From Mortierella alpina (taxonomy: Eukaryota > Mortierellomycota > Mortierellomycetes > Mortierellales > Mortierellaceae): a stretch of 64,000 nucleotides of DNA. The stretch lies in assembly GCA_029449245.1 (NCBI GenBank), contig JANATF010000006.1, positions 1,922,001-1,986,000 of the forward strand. Direction: 5' to 3'. A program made the position numbers and the translations under genes. The notes under the pieces were generated by a model. The model saw only the letters and a list, made by a program, of their open reading frames with translations, was not told where the DNA came from and searched no databases. Shown here one piece after another: positions 38,793 to 48,490 of the stretch (positions are counted from its first letter, which is position 1; the number at the start of each line of letters is the position of its first letter).

Positions 38793-38801
38793 TTATCAGA
38801 T
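38793..38801 (-). promoter_or_regulatory. ATCTGATAA (minus), iron-GATA-factor-type site 10
   Basis: TTATCAGAT on the plus strand, 329 bp upstream of the ATG of ferric reductase B, mirroring the 385-bp distance of site 4 from copy A. Confidence 0.5.
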
Positions 38802-39129
38802 GCTATGCTGCTGCCCTACCTCCATCTCATCCCGACGTGGACCAGACGCTACTAAGAAATATGGTACTTTCTTGCCAAGGACACCATCAAATATAAAAAC
38901 TGCCGGTTCTCCACCACTATTCCTCTTCTTTTTTCTGGTTTCCTTACTCAATATTGATCGCTCGTCGCCTTCCGTCTCGAGACCAATATCGACTCTTCCT
39001 CTTCCTCCCCGCCTTTTCACTTCTTCACCTCCATCCGACATAATCATCGCAACATCTCTACGAACTCTCCTCTCTCGTATCACGCCTCACATCTTCATTC
39101 GACGTCTCCTTGACGTTCCTACCTTCACA

Positions 39130-42013
39130 ATGGCTTTCAAGCTTCCGCACATGGCCAACCCATTTGTCCTCTTCATTATCATCTGCACACTGATCCCCAT
39201 CGGTTATCAGCTTGCCGACTATGACCTTACTTGGACTGCCAAGATCAAGGCTAACTACTTCTACGGAGAGCGCGATTACTACATTATCGGTGCCTGCATT
39301 GCTCCTTCGGTTCTGGGTCACATCGCCACGATCTGGGGTCACTACTACCGCGCTGAACGCGAGTTCCAGCACAGCATTGCTAAGGTTACTGCCCCTGCCT
39401 CTGTGAACCAAAAGATTTCGCTCTGGGAGCGTCATATCTTCTGGGGCTACACGGTCAAGTACTGGATTATGGTTTTTTTCACCGTGGTGCTAAACTTGAC
39501 CTGGTTCATCGTTCCTATGGTCCAAGGCACTGGCAGGATGATTGAGCGCTTCGGCAACCTTGGTGGCATCAGTCGTAAGTTGTTGTCCTCGAGCAATTAT
39601 GCATGGTTGATTAGAGAATGAACGATAATGCAATGTGATCCGATCAGATATTGATTGCACCCCCCTCGTTTTCACGACTTCATTTTCCTACCGCATCCAG
39701 GCATGGTTGGAAACGCCAGTGGCTACACTGTGGTTGTGTGCTGCGGCATGATCCTCTTCTTGGTCCTCCGCCGCTCGATGCTCCATGCCATCGGATTCAC
39801 CTACTCTGAGATCATCCCTCTTCACAGATGGCTCGGCGCTGCCATTGTTGGATGGAGTACCATCCACACAGCTGGGTACATGATCTTCCTTGGCAGCGAG
39901 GGCCGTCTCCAGTCCGACATCAATTTTTATGATACCTCGCGTGGTACCATGAACATGATGGGTGTCTTTGCCTATGTAAGTGACCCTTGATAATTCGCCA
40001 CCAGCCATGTTTCAGTGTGTACCAATGATGAAAGGCATTAATAATGCATCCATATATCATCAAGCGTATGTACCCTTTCTGACACCCCGCTTTGCTTCTA
40101 CATTCTTCAGGGTGCTGTCTGTCTCCTGGGTCTCGGTGCTATTCCCTGGGTCCGCAGACGTTTCTACCTGATCTTCTTGAGTACCCATCGCTTTTTCACT
40201 GCGGTCTTCTTTGTCGGCATGATTATGCACTTCCCCAGCCCTATGTTGTGGTACTACCTGCTGCCCACGATCATCCTGTTCTTGGTTGATCGCTTTGTCC
40301 CCAAGATGATGCAGTCCCGCACCATTCTCCCTGAGATTAGCTGCTCCCTGAACACCGATGCTGATATCATTCGCATGACCTTCACCTCCCCCGAGCCCAT
40401 GAAGCCCTATTACCCCGGTGATTACATCGGAGTTCAGATCCCAGCAATTGGAACTGTTTACCATCCCTTCACTATTGCGTCTTACTGGCCCGAGGACCCC
40501 TACACCATGACCCTGTACATCCGTACCTTTGAGGACTCCAAGCTGAGCTGGACCTGCAACCTTGCTAGATTGTGCGGCAAGGAGGACAAGCGCATCCGCC
40601 TCAAGGCAAACGTTGATGGTGTCTTTGGTGATCGTCGCCACGATTATCTCAAGTCTGAGACCATGATCATCTTTGTTGGTACGTCCCAGTGTGCATGTCA
40701 TCTTGCACGTTGCCTCTCGTTTCTACCCTGCACCCGACTAATCAAGTTTGCATCTCTCTCATCCTCTCTTCTCTTACTTAGCCGGTGCTGCCATCACTAC
40801 CTTCATGTCCCTGATCAAGGCCATTGCCGCCCAGATTGCCGCCTCTGAGGAGCCCCTGCGCATGCAACTTCACTTGATCTGTACATTCCGCACTCGCAGC
40901 GAGCTCCACGCCTATGGCTCGTTCCTCCACCAGATTACCCGCGATCCCCGTTTCACCAGCTGGTTGCACGTCGAGATCTACGTCTCTCGTCCCGACAAGC
41001 CCCAGACTCTGATGGGCGCCCACGCTCACGTTGTCAAGAACGACATCATGGTCCCCGGCCAGGCAGTCAAGACCAAGAAAGCCAAGAAGAACTTCTTGAA
41101 GCGCACTGGTACCAAGCTGAAGCGCGCGCTCTCTGGCCGCACCATTGTTGCCGAGGACGAGAAGTCCGCTGCCCGCACCCAGACTACCACCACTGTTTCT
41201 GAAAGCTCAAATGACGAGACTGCTGCCAACAGCAAGGAGTCGTCTATTCGCCGCTCCGGTTCTGTTCACACTGTTGTTGACCTCGAGGTCATTGCTGAGG
41301 AGGGTGAGACCTCCAAGGCGACTAGAAATACTGAAGCTGCATCTGGAAGGACTGAAGTTGGTACCTCGGATGCCGAACCCATGTCTACGACGCCCACTCA
41401 TGCTATGACCTACCACGACCAGCCTCTGCCCACGTTCCAAGCCCGTAACTCGACGACTATTGCCACTAAGTGGGCCAAGCTCGACCTCCTTGTCACCTGC
41501 ATTATGATCTTTGTTCCTCTGGCCGCCTGGTGCGTTGCTCGTTCGGTTTCCTGGGAGGGTCCTTCAAACTGGTGCCCTACGACCAAGTTGCGCGGCACGT
41601 ATGTCACTGCCAACTGCCGCTGGACTTATGCCATGATCCCTGGAACAATCAACATTATTGTTGCCTCAATTGCCGGTTACTTTGCTGTGTGGATGGCCCG
41701 CAAGGTCCTTCTCCGCCGTGGTCGCGATGTGGAGACTGGTCTCCCTTACCCCGACTTCGCAATTGAGGACGAGAAGCTGTCGGTCGAGGACGGCAACTGG
41801 GATGAGGGTGATGTTGTGTACTCCAAGGGTCGCTTGGATGTCAAGAAGGCCATCCAGGGCTTTGTGGATGCTGGTGTTGGCTCCAAGGACAAGGGCCACG
41901 GGTTGGTCTCGGTCTTTGGTGGTGGACCCGAGGGCTTCGTTGAGATGATTGAGAAGCAGGCCAAGGCTGCCAACTGGTCGGTTGACTTCCATCGCGAGAC
42001 CTGGGCACCATAA
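39130..42013 (+). CDS. Ferric-chelate reductase (FRE/NOX family), copy B
   Basis: Four exons: 39130-39574, 39701-39975, 40111-40678 and 40782-42013; 839 aa. Same architecture as copy A: N-terminal membrane helices, heme-ligand pattern (IPLHRWLG to TIHTAGY; STHRFF to IMHF), PGDYIGVQIP, HPFT FAD motif at about 358-361, NADPH domain starting FVAGAAITTFMSLI, and GGGPEGFVEMIEK at the end. Exon 3 is exactly as long as its counterpart in copy A (568 nt, same phases), while the first exon of A is split here by an extra intron (39575-39700). Between the NAD motif and the internal hydrophobic segment lies a variable Ser/Thr/Glu-rich loop longer than in A. AATAAA is at 42128. The start is preceded by CTTCACA, and an ATCWGATAA site lies 329 bp upstream. 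Confidence 0.93.
40854..41153 (+). repeat. Gene-conversion tract, copy in ferric reductase B
   Basis: Partner of 29888-30188. It encodes most of LHLICTFRTRSELHAYG through LKRALSGRTIV with nearly identical synonymous positions, whereas the coding DNA on both sides is well diverged. Confidence 0.85.
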
Positions 42014-42127
42014 ACGAGCGATGATCTCGTTTGTCATAGTGTACTTTATGTTTTGTTATTATCTTTCGACCAGCATTCATTCACCTCCACTTCTTCATAT
42101 CTGTATATATACTTGAGCCTACACTGC

Positions 42128-42133
42128 AATAAA
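42128..42133 (+). terminator. Polyadenylation signal of ferric reductase B
   Basis: AATAAA 115 bp after the stop. The surrounding sequence (TGCAATAAAAGCAATGTCAAAA) is repeated after the first NmrA gene at 44460. Confidence 0.65.
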
Positions 42134-43407
42134 AGCAATGTCAAAAATAAGAAAGGCTGCACGGTGTCAATTCCTGTTCGTGGATGTTTGTCTCCTGTAC
42201 TTCGCTCACGTCGCAACAGCGTTCTCTTGCACCATGATATGGACCATATCAGCCATATAGTCGCCTTCACCTGCATCTCTCATTGGCCGACCGGTGCTCG
42301 TTGTTGCAGGTGCTCGCGATAATGGTCCTAATGCGGCGCGACCACTATGGTTGGCTTGTTCAGAGTGAGCACGATGGTCCGAGCCCCTTGAAGTGCTCAT
42401 CCGACCCAATTCAAGAATCTGCAAGATTCGCCATCTCAAACGTCCCTACCCCCCCCATGCCGAACGGGTCAATTCCGCAACTCAAGTAGTGAAGATGAGG
42501 AAAACACGACAAGAGTGCCTGACGTGATGCAGCACACTCCCAAAGCCCCCAGAAAAGTGCGGCGAATGATCAGGCGAAACCAATAACTCAATTAGCAAAG
42601 TCGCCTTCCAAAGATGAGGTGAGCTGATTTACAATCTCGCCAGCAGAGTGAGCCCTGGGGAACTCGATGGCGCTCTATGGATACCTGGTGGTCTGGGTAG
42701 CAGTGTCAGGCACTCAAGGCGATCTGCGAGGACTCTTGGGCACGCTGCACGGTGTTTCTGCAGCAATGTACTTCATCACAAACCTAGACGATGGGTCTAG
42801 GCTATATAGCGCAGGCCGCTATGTCTTTAAAACGTTGAGTTGTAGCTGCTAGCACCTTGCAACTGGGTGCGAAAGCTGAGCAACGATCCTGCAGTTGTCG
42901 ATGTCTGCAATTGCCAGGCACCCCGACGTCTGACTTTGTCTTGTAGCCACCGTCAAGTCTATAGTGCGGCACAGTGTTCTGCTGGCATCAGATCTGAGCA
43001 GCATTGGCCACTTCTTGACGACAGTAAAGACGACAGAAAAGACGACGAAAGCACCATTCTAAAATTCAAAACCAACAATGTTGGTTGTGTCACGGACGTT
43101 GGTGGATGCGAGGGAAGACAAATTGGCGATTTCTCATCACCTCTTGGCAGGACAGCGGCGAAGAGTTAAATTTGTCAGCTTGCGTGATAGGAGACGACTT
43201 TGAGCCATATACTTTCGTACCTCTGAAAGAAGCAAACCTAAATGATAAAGACAACTCTATCGCTTACGCGATGCACGACCCCATTCGTAGAGACGCGCAT
43301 ACCCAAGGTGACAAATCGCTAGAAAAACATCATCGAAGCCTCCAGAGTTGACAGAAACCGCTAACTTGTTTCATTCATGCCGCTCAGTTGTGTTTCATGG
43401 CCGAGCG

Positions 43408-43415
43408 TATATAAG
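43408..43415 (+). promoter_or_regulatory. TATA box of NmrA copy 1
   Basis: TATATAAG about 145 bp before the ATG. The 5' UTR that follows contains repeated ATCTCAACC-type units before CGTAACAATGG. Confidence 0.6.
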
Positions 43416-43552
43416 GCCCCCAGTTTCTCTTTTTTCTCCATCATCATCTCAACAATATCTCAACCATCTCAACCATCTCAACAGGATCAGTCCTCTCTAC
43501 AATCGCAGCACTCGCAACCATCCCAACAATTTCAACCATCTCAATCGTAACA

Positions 43553-44422
43553 ATGGCCTCCTCCTTAACTATTGCCGTCGCTGGAGCTACTGGCACTCTT
43601 GGTGCCCCCGTTACAAATGCTCTTCTCGATGCAGGATACAAGGTCAAGATTCTCACCCGAAGCACAGCCTCAAATGACGCACTCGCTGCATACCAGTCCA
43701 AGGGTGCCCACATCGTGTTCGACGCATACACCGGCAATAACTTGCAGAGTGCCCTCCAAGGTGTTGACATTCTTCTGTCGACTGTTGGTACTGGCGGCGA
43801 TTTCTACAACGGCCAAGTGGCATTGATCGACGCCGCCAAGGCAGCCGGTGTCAAGCGCTTTGTGCCGTCCGAGTTTGGTCTCGATGCCATCAAGTACACC
43901 AAGCAAAACGACCTCCACTTCTTCCTAGCAGACAAGGCCAAGCTCCGCGAGTATCTCGAGAAGAGCGGCCTGGAACATACCTACATTTTTAACGGATTGT
44001 TTGCAGAGTACCTGCCTCCCTTTGGATTCAACGTCAAGAACAAGATCGCCACCATCCACGCACCATCAACCGCTCAGCTCAGTATCTCAAGCCTTGCAGA
44101 CATCGGCCGTTTCACAGCACTGGCCCTCTCCAGCCCTCAATCGCGCAACGCCACTCTGCGAGTGGTCAGCCACACAGCCACATTTCAGGAGTACGTGAAG
44201 GTTTTTGAGAAGGCCACTGGAGGCAAGTGGGAAATTGTGCAGGATCTGGATGCACGCGCACGTATCGCCAAGAGCGCCGATCCAGCGTCGCAGGCGTTCT
44301 CGGACTTTGTGGCCTATGCGCACACCCGAGCTGTGTTTGATGCCAATGACAATGCCACCTTCGGCTTCCAGCCAACTCCCATCGACGAGATTATCAACGC
44401 TGTCGCTAAAAGTCAGTCATAA
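43553..44422 (+). CDS. NmrA-like / isoflavone-reductase-like NAD(P)-binding protein, copy 1
   Basis: Single exon, 289 aa. Rossmann-fold atypical short-chain reductase. The dinucleotide-binding GATGTLG motif is at residues 11-17, followed by an Arg for NADP (LTRST). The NmrA/isoflavone-reductase landmarks are GVDILLSTVG, AGVKRFVPSEFGLD and the K of ADKAKLREYLEKSG, in the position of the catalytic Lys of isoflavone-reductase-type enzymes. The substrate is unknown; relatives reduce phenylpropanoids or act as redox sensors. It is about 89% identical at the protein level to copy 2. Its 3' UTR is derived from that of ferric reductase B. The start context CGTAACAATGG is good. Confidence 0.88.
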   Translation: MASSLTIAVAGATGTLGAPVTNALLDAGYKVKILTRSTASNDALAAYQSKGAHIVFDAYTGNNLQSALQGVDILLSTVGTGGDFYNGQVALIDAAKAAGVKRFVPSEFGLDAIKYTKQNDLHFFLADKAKLREYLEKSGLEHTYIFNGLFAEYLPPFGFNVKNKIATIHAPSTAQLSISSLADIGRFTALALSSPQSRNATLRVVSHTATFQEYVKVFEKATGGKWEIVQDLDARARIAKSADPASQAFSDFVAYAHTRAVFDANDNATFGFQPTPIDEIINAVAKSQS

Positions 44423-44461
44423 TCGTACATGTAGCTGTAAACATACTTGAATCTTCAGTGC

Positions 44462-44467
44462 AATAAA
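44462..44467 (+). terminator. Polyadenylation signal of NmrA copy 1
   Basis: AATAAA 40 bp after the stop, inside a block copied from the 3' UTR of ferric reductase B. Confidence 0.6.
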
Positions 44468-45192
44468 AGCAATGTCAAAATTAAGGAAGGTTGCACGGTG
44501 TCAATTCATGCCCGTTGATGTTTGTCACCCGCAATTCGCTTCAGCTGATTTTACGATCTCGCGCAGGTTGATCCGCGAGGACTCTTCGACGCGCCGCACG
44601 GCTGTGAGCAATTTATTTCACTGGCGCAGCGTACACACCTAAAAGATGGGGTTAGGCGACATGCCGCAGCCCGCTATGTCTTTAAAACGTGGAGTTGTAG
44701 CTGCTAGCACCTTGCTGCTGGCTGTGAAAGCTGATCAACGATCCTGCTGTTGCTGATGTCTGCAATTGCCTGGTACCTCGACGTATGCGTTTGTCTTGCT
44801 GCCTCAGTCAAGTCTATAGTGCGGGGCATCAGATCTGGGCAGCATAGACCACTTCCGGACGACAGTAATGACGACAGAAAAGACGACGAAGGCACCATTC
44901 TAAACCAGCATTGTTGGTAGTGCCCTCACGTTGGTGGATGCGAGGGCAGACAAATTGGTTTTCTCATCGCCTCCTGAGCAAGGCGGCGCCGCTTAGTTCA
45001 ATTTGTTACACGCGCAGTTCAATTTGTCAGCTTGCGTGATAGGAGACGACAAACAGTTTGCTATTGCACTCGCGAAGGATGTCTCCTCTGGTGGAGACGC
45101 ACATACCCGAGCTGACAAATCGCAAGGAAAACATCATCGAGGCCTCAAGAGTTGATAGAAACCGCTAACTTGTTTCATTCATGTGGCCGAGC

Positions 45193-45200
45193 ATATTTAA
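45193..45200 (+). promoter_or_regulatory. Degenerate TATA box of NmrA copy 2
   Basis: ATATTTAA at the position matching TATATAAG in copy 1. One base differs, so core-promoter strength may differ between the duplicates. Confidence 0.45.
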
Positions 45201-45322
45201 GGCCACCAGTTTCTTGTCGATCATTATCTTAACGATATCTCAACCATCTCAACAGGATCAGTCCTCTCTACGATCGCACGCTCGCAACCATCCCAACAAT
45301 TTCAACCATCTCAATCGTAACA

Positions 45323-46192
45323 ATGTCCTTCTCTTCAACCATTGCCGTCGCTGGAGCCACGGGCAATCTCGGTGTCCCCGTTACGAACGCTCTTCTCGAT
45401 GCAGGATACAAGGTCAAGATTCTCACCCGAAGCACAGCCTCAAATGACGCACTCGCTGCATACCAGTCCAAGGGCGCCCAAATCGTATTCGACGCATACA
45501 CTGGCAATAACTTGCAGAACGCCCTCCAAGGTGTTGACATTCTTCTGTCGACTGTTAGTATTTTCGGCGATTTCTACAACGGCCAAGTGGCATTGATCGA
45601 TGCCGCCAAGGCAGCCGGTGTCAAGCGCTTTGTGCCGTCCGAGTTTGGTCTCGATGCCATCAAGTACGCCAAGCAAAACGACACCCACTCGTTCCTAGCA
45701 GATAAGGCCAAGCTCCGCGAGTATCTCGAGAAGAGCGGCCTAGAATACACCTACATCTTTACCGGATGGTTTGCAGAGTACTTGCCTATCTTTGGATTCG
45801 ACATCAAGAACAAGATCGCTACTATCCACGCACCATCATCCGCTCAGTTGAGTATCTCAAGCCTTGCGGACGTCGGCCGTTTCACAGCACTGGCCCTCTC
45901 CAGCCCTCACTCGCGCAATGCCGCTCTGCGAGTGGCTAGTCATACGGCCACATTTCAAGAGTACGTGAAGCTTTTTGAGAAGGCCACTGGAGGCAAGTGG
46001 GAAATTGTGCAGGATCTGGATGCACGCGCACGTATCGCCAAGAGCGCCGATCCAGCTTCGCAGGCTATCCCGGACTTTGTGGCCTATGCGCACACGCGAG
46101 CTCTGTTTGACACAAATGACAATGCCGCCTTCGGCTTCCAGCCAACTCCCATCGACGAGATTATCAGTGCTGTCGCTAAAAGTCAGTCGTAG
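45323..46192 (+). CDS. NmrA-like / isoflavone-reductase-like NAD(P)-binding protein, copy 2
   Basis: Single exon, 289 aa, same length as copy 1 with about 31 substitutions and no gaps. The cofactor motif is GATGNLG. The catalytic-Lys region and PSEFGLD are unchanged. Substitutions cluster around the likely substrate pocket: STVGTGGDF to STVSIFGDF, FNGLFAEYLPPFGF to FTGWFAEYLPIFGF, NDLHFF to NDTHSF. This suggests altered substrate preference rather than decay. AATAAA at 46201 follows the stop; this is probably the ancestral 3' end. Confidence 0.88.
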   Translation: MSFSSTIAVAGATGNLGVPVTNALLDAGYKVKILTRSTASNDALAAYQSKGAQIVFDAYTGNNLQNALQGVDILLSTVSIFGDFYNGQVALIDAAKAAGVKRFVPSEFGLDAIKYAKQNDTHSFLADKAKLREYLEKSGLEYTYIFTGWFAEYLPIFGFDIKNKIATIHAPSSAQLSISSLADVGRFTALALSSPHSRNAALRVASHTATFQEYVKLFEKATGGKWEIVQDLDARARIAKSADPASQAIPDFVAYAHTRALFDTNDNAAFGFQPTPIDEIISAVAKSQS

Positions 46193-46200
46193 ATGGTTCG

Positions 46201-46206
46201 AATAAA
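46201..46206 (+). terminator. Polyadenylation signal of NmrA copy 2
   Basis: AATAAA just after the stop codon, in sequence not shared with the 3' side of copy 1. Confidence 0.55.
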
Positions 46207-46365
46207 GCAACCGGGCATATGCCTCCATAAACATTGGATAAAGGCCCAAAAAAAAAAGGAGTGACGTCACAGTTAGGTCAAAGGGCGGGGATGTTCCCGC
46301 CTTTTCGGCTGAATCCATCCCATCATCCTCCCCTCCCCTACCTAACTCCCCCCGTCCTCATCATA

Positions 46366-48359
46366 ATGTCAACCCGTGTGTATTTGGGCCGTCTCTCCAG
46401 AGATGCGTCCGATCGCGATGTCGAATCGCTCTTCAAGAGCTACGGCAGATTGCGTGAAGTCACTCTCAAAAATGGATTCGGCTTTGTCGAGTTTAGTGAT
46501 CCTAGAGATGCCAAGGATGCCGTGTACGATACTCACGGCAAGGAGTTCTTGGGCGAGAGGTACGTTTATCTTTTATGGCACCATGTAGTACTTCTGTCCT
46601 TCGGAGGGAAGCTGTTTGTTGTTCGTCAGCACCCTCGAAGCGGATGCTCCCATGTGTTTTGCAGTGCGGAAGGAACAAGGAAGGTCTTCCTTTTTTCTTA
46701 GATTGTCTGACTAATTTTGTTTATGTGTGTCACTTTTTTTTTTGGAACGGTAGACTGGTTGTCGAGCTCGCCCGCGGCGACAGAAGAGGCGATCGTCGCG
46801 ATGATAGAGAGAGAGATGACCGCAGGTAACGATATAGGGTCAATGACTGTACTTGCGCAGTACGAATACATGGCATGTCTGTAGCGTCATACCCCAGCCG
46901 GCCCAACTGATATGCATTAATCTTTTTGTGCCTTGCAGGTTCCGCCCCCCAGAGAGGACAGAGCATCGTCTGATTGTCGAGAATCTCGCCCACGGTGTGA
47001 GCTGGCAGGTACGAACATGATATCCATTTTGTCGCAAGTGTGTTACCTCCCTCCGTACCCCCCACCGTGAACCGGTCCCTGCGGGCAAATATTGCCAAGC
47101 TCCTGCCAAGGTTGCCGCCTGCAAAAAAGCATCAAATTTTGGTCCTCCACCCCACTCCCCAAAATCGTGTTCTGGCAGGAGCCTCCTTTGTATTTGGACC
47201 GCCCGACGTGTGTCATGCCAGCGCGCTAGAGGGCCACTCCCTTGGAGATGACTTGGCTTTCTGACGGTAGCCAAGTTCTAGGCCCCCCGCCGATCGGTCC
47301 TTGAGTGCGATTTTCGAGCGTTTTGAACTGGGTGCTGTTGTATTTGGCCTATCCGTGGGATCCTGAACCAATCGTCAAGAGCGGGCGCTATCCTTCGGTC
47401 CATGCCGTTGTGCGAAATCCTTCCACTGCTTGTCTGTCTTGCCGCGCTGTGGTCCCTAAAAACATTGCCCTCCCATCTCTATTATGATTTGCCTGTCCGC
47501 GTTCGGTTCTCTAGGATATCAAGGACATGATGCGCAAGGCCGGCGAGGTTACTTTTGCCGATATTAGCAGAGACGATGAGAGACAAGGGTAAGTGCTGCT
47601 TTAGCATTGGCATCTTGTATGGTAGGTAACAATCGTATATTGACAACCAAACACTTACTTGCAATGCTAGTGTTGTCGAGTTTTCGTCCGCCGAGGACGT
47701 TGAGAACGCACTCAAGACCTTGAACGGCGAGGACTTGAGAGGCAACCCTGTCACTCTTCGTGAGGTTAGTTGCTAATTTCATGCCTTTACACCACCGTTG
47801 GCCCTCGTTTGATAGTTCTCTAAACTAATAATGTGTTCCCTTCTTTCGATGATAGTTTGATCCATCTCGTGACACCGCTCCCCGCGACATGGGTCGTGGC
47901 GGTGGTGGCGGTGGTGCTGGTGGACGTGACGGTGGCCGCGGTGGTCGCGATCACGGTCGTGACCGGGACCGCCGTCGTTCCCGCTCTCGCAGCAGAGAAC
48001 GTGGTGGTGACCGTTACCGTCGCCATTCTCGCTCGCGCAGCAGAGACCGCCGCGATCGGGATCGTCGCCGCTCTCGCTCCCGCAGCCACGGTCGTCGTGA
48101 TGGCAGCAGAGATCGTCGCTCTGGCAGAGGCGGTCGCCGTTCGCGCTCCCGTAGCCCCGCCCCTAAAGATCGCAGCCCCGCCCCCAGAGATCGTAGCCCT
48201 GCCCCTAGAGACCGTAGCCCCGAGAGAGAGCGCACCCCTGTGAGAGAGCGTACCCCTGCCAGAGAGCGCACCCCCTCCAGAGAGCGCATGCGTTCAGCAA
48301 GCCCCGCCACGAGCCCCGTCGCGCGCAGATCTCGCTCTCGTAGTGCTAGCCGGGATTAG
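46366..48359 (+). CDS. SR-family splicing factor (SRSF4/5/6-like)
   Basis: Six exons: 46366-46559, 46754-46825, 46939-47008, 47515-47588, 47671-47764 and 47856-48359; 335 aa. It binds exonic enhancers and recruits the spliceosome. RRM1 spans about residues 4-72 (RVYLGRLSRDASDRDVESLF, GFGFVEF, GERLVVELARG), very like the SRSF4/5/6 first RRM. A short Arg/Asp hinge follows. The second, pseudo-RRM has the diagnostic SWQDIKDMMRKAGEVTFADI (canonical SWQDLKD) and GVVEFSS. A Gly-rich spacer leads into a long RS domain with RSRSRSR repeats and SPAPRDRSPA/TPARER repeats, the targets of SR kinases. All junctions are GT-AG and keep frame. Intron 3 is unusually long (506 nt). AATAAA is at 48452. It converges with CGI121. 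Confidence 0.93.
47009..47514 (+). other. Long intron 3 of the SR gene
   Basis: 506 nt, compared with 82-194 nt for the other introns of this gene. GTACGA donor, TTCTCTAG acceptor. It contains internal splice-site-like sequences (for example TTCTGGCAG/GAGCC near 47180) and could host a regulated cassette exon. Confidence 0.6.
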
Positions 48360-48490
48360 AAACCTAGGATAGATGTAGCGAGCTCATCCCCATTTTTGAT
48401 GATAGTGCTTTAACTTTTGGTTGTGCAGTCCCTTCCTTTAAATATGCGAAGAATAAAAGCGTCCATTGAACCCCCTCTGCCTGATCCTTT

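Larger units (their letters stand above)
35577..39129. other. Gene-free interval upstream of ferric reductase B
   Basis: About 3.5 kb without a supportable gene. It contains a poly-T run at about 37859-37875, a CA-rich stretch at about 37984-38020, and four exact ATCWGATAA matches (37432, 37547, 37972, 38793). The last 130 bp before the start codon of ferric reductase B are pyrimidine-rich, like a 5' UTR. Confidence 0.55.
42109..44422 (+). repeat. Tandem duplication, unit 1
   Basis: Unit 1 starts in the 3' UTR of ferric reductase B and ends at the stop of NmrA copy 1. It matches unit 2 (44443-46192) in order: the CAATAAAAGCAATGTC block, the CGAGGACTCTT block, the CGCTATGTCTTTAAAACGT block, the GACGACAGAAAAGACGACGAA block, then promoter and gene. 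Unit 1 is about 560 bp longer in the spacer. Confidence 0.85.
44443..46192 (+). repeat. Tandem duplication, unit 2
   Basis: Begins ATACTTGAATCTTCAGTGCAATAAAAGC, equivalent to 42109 onward in unit 1, and runs through NmrA copy 2. It has lost segments present in unit 1. Confidence 0.85.
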
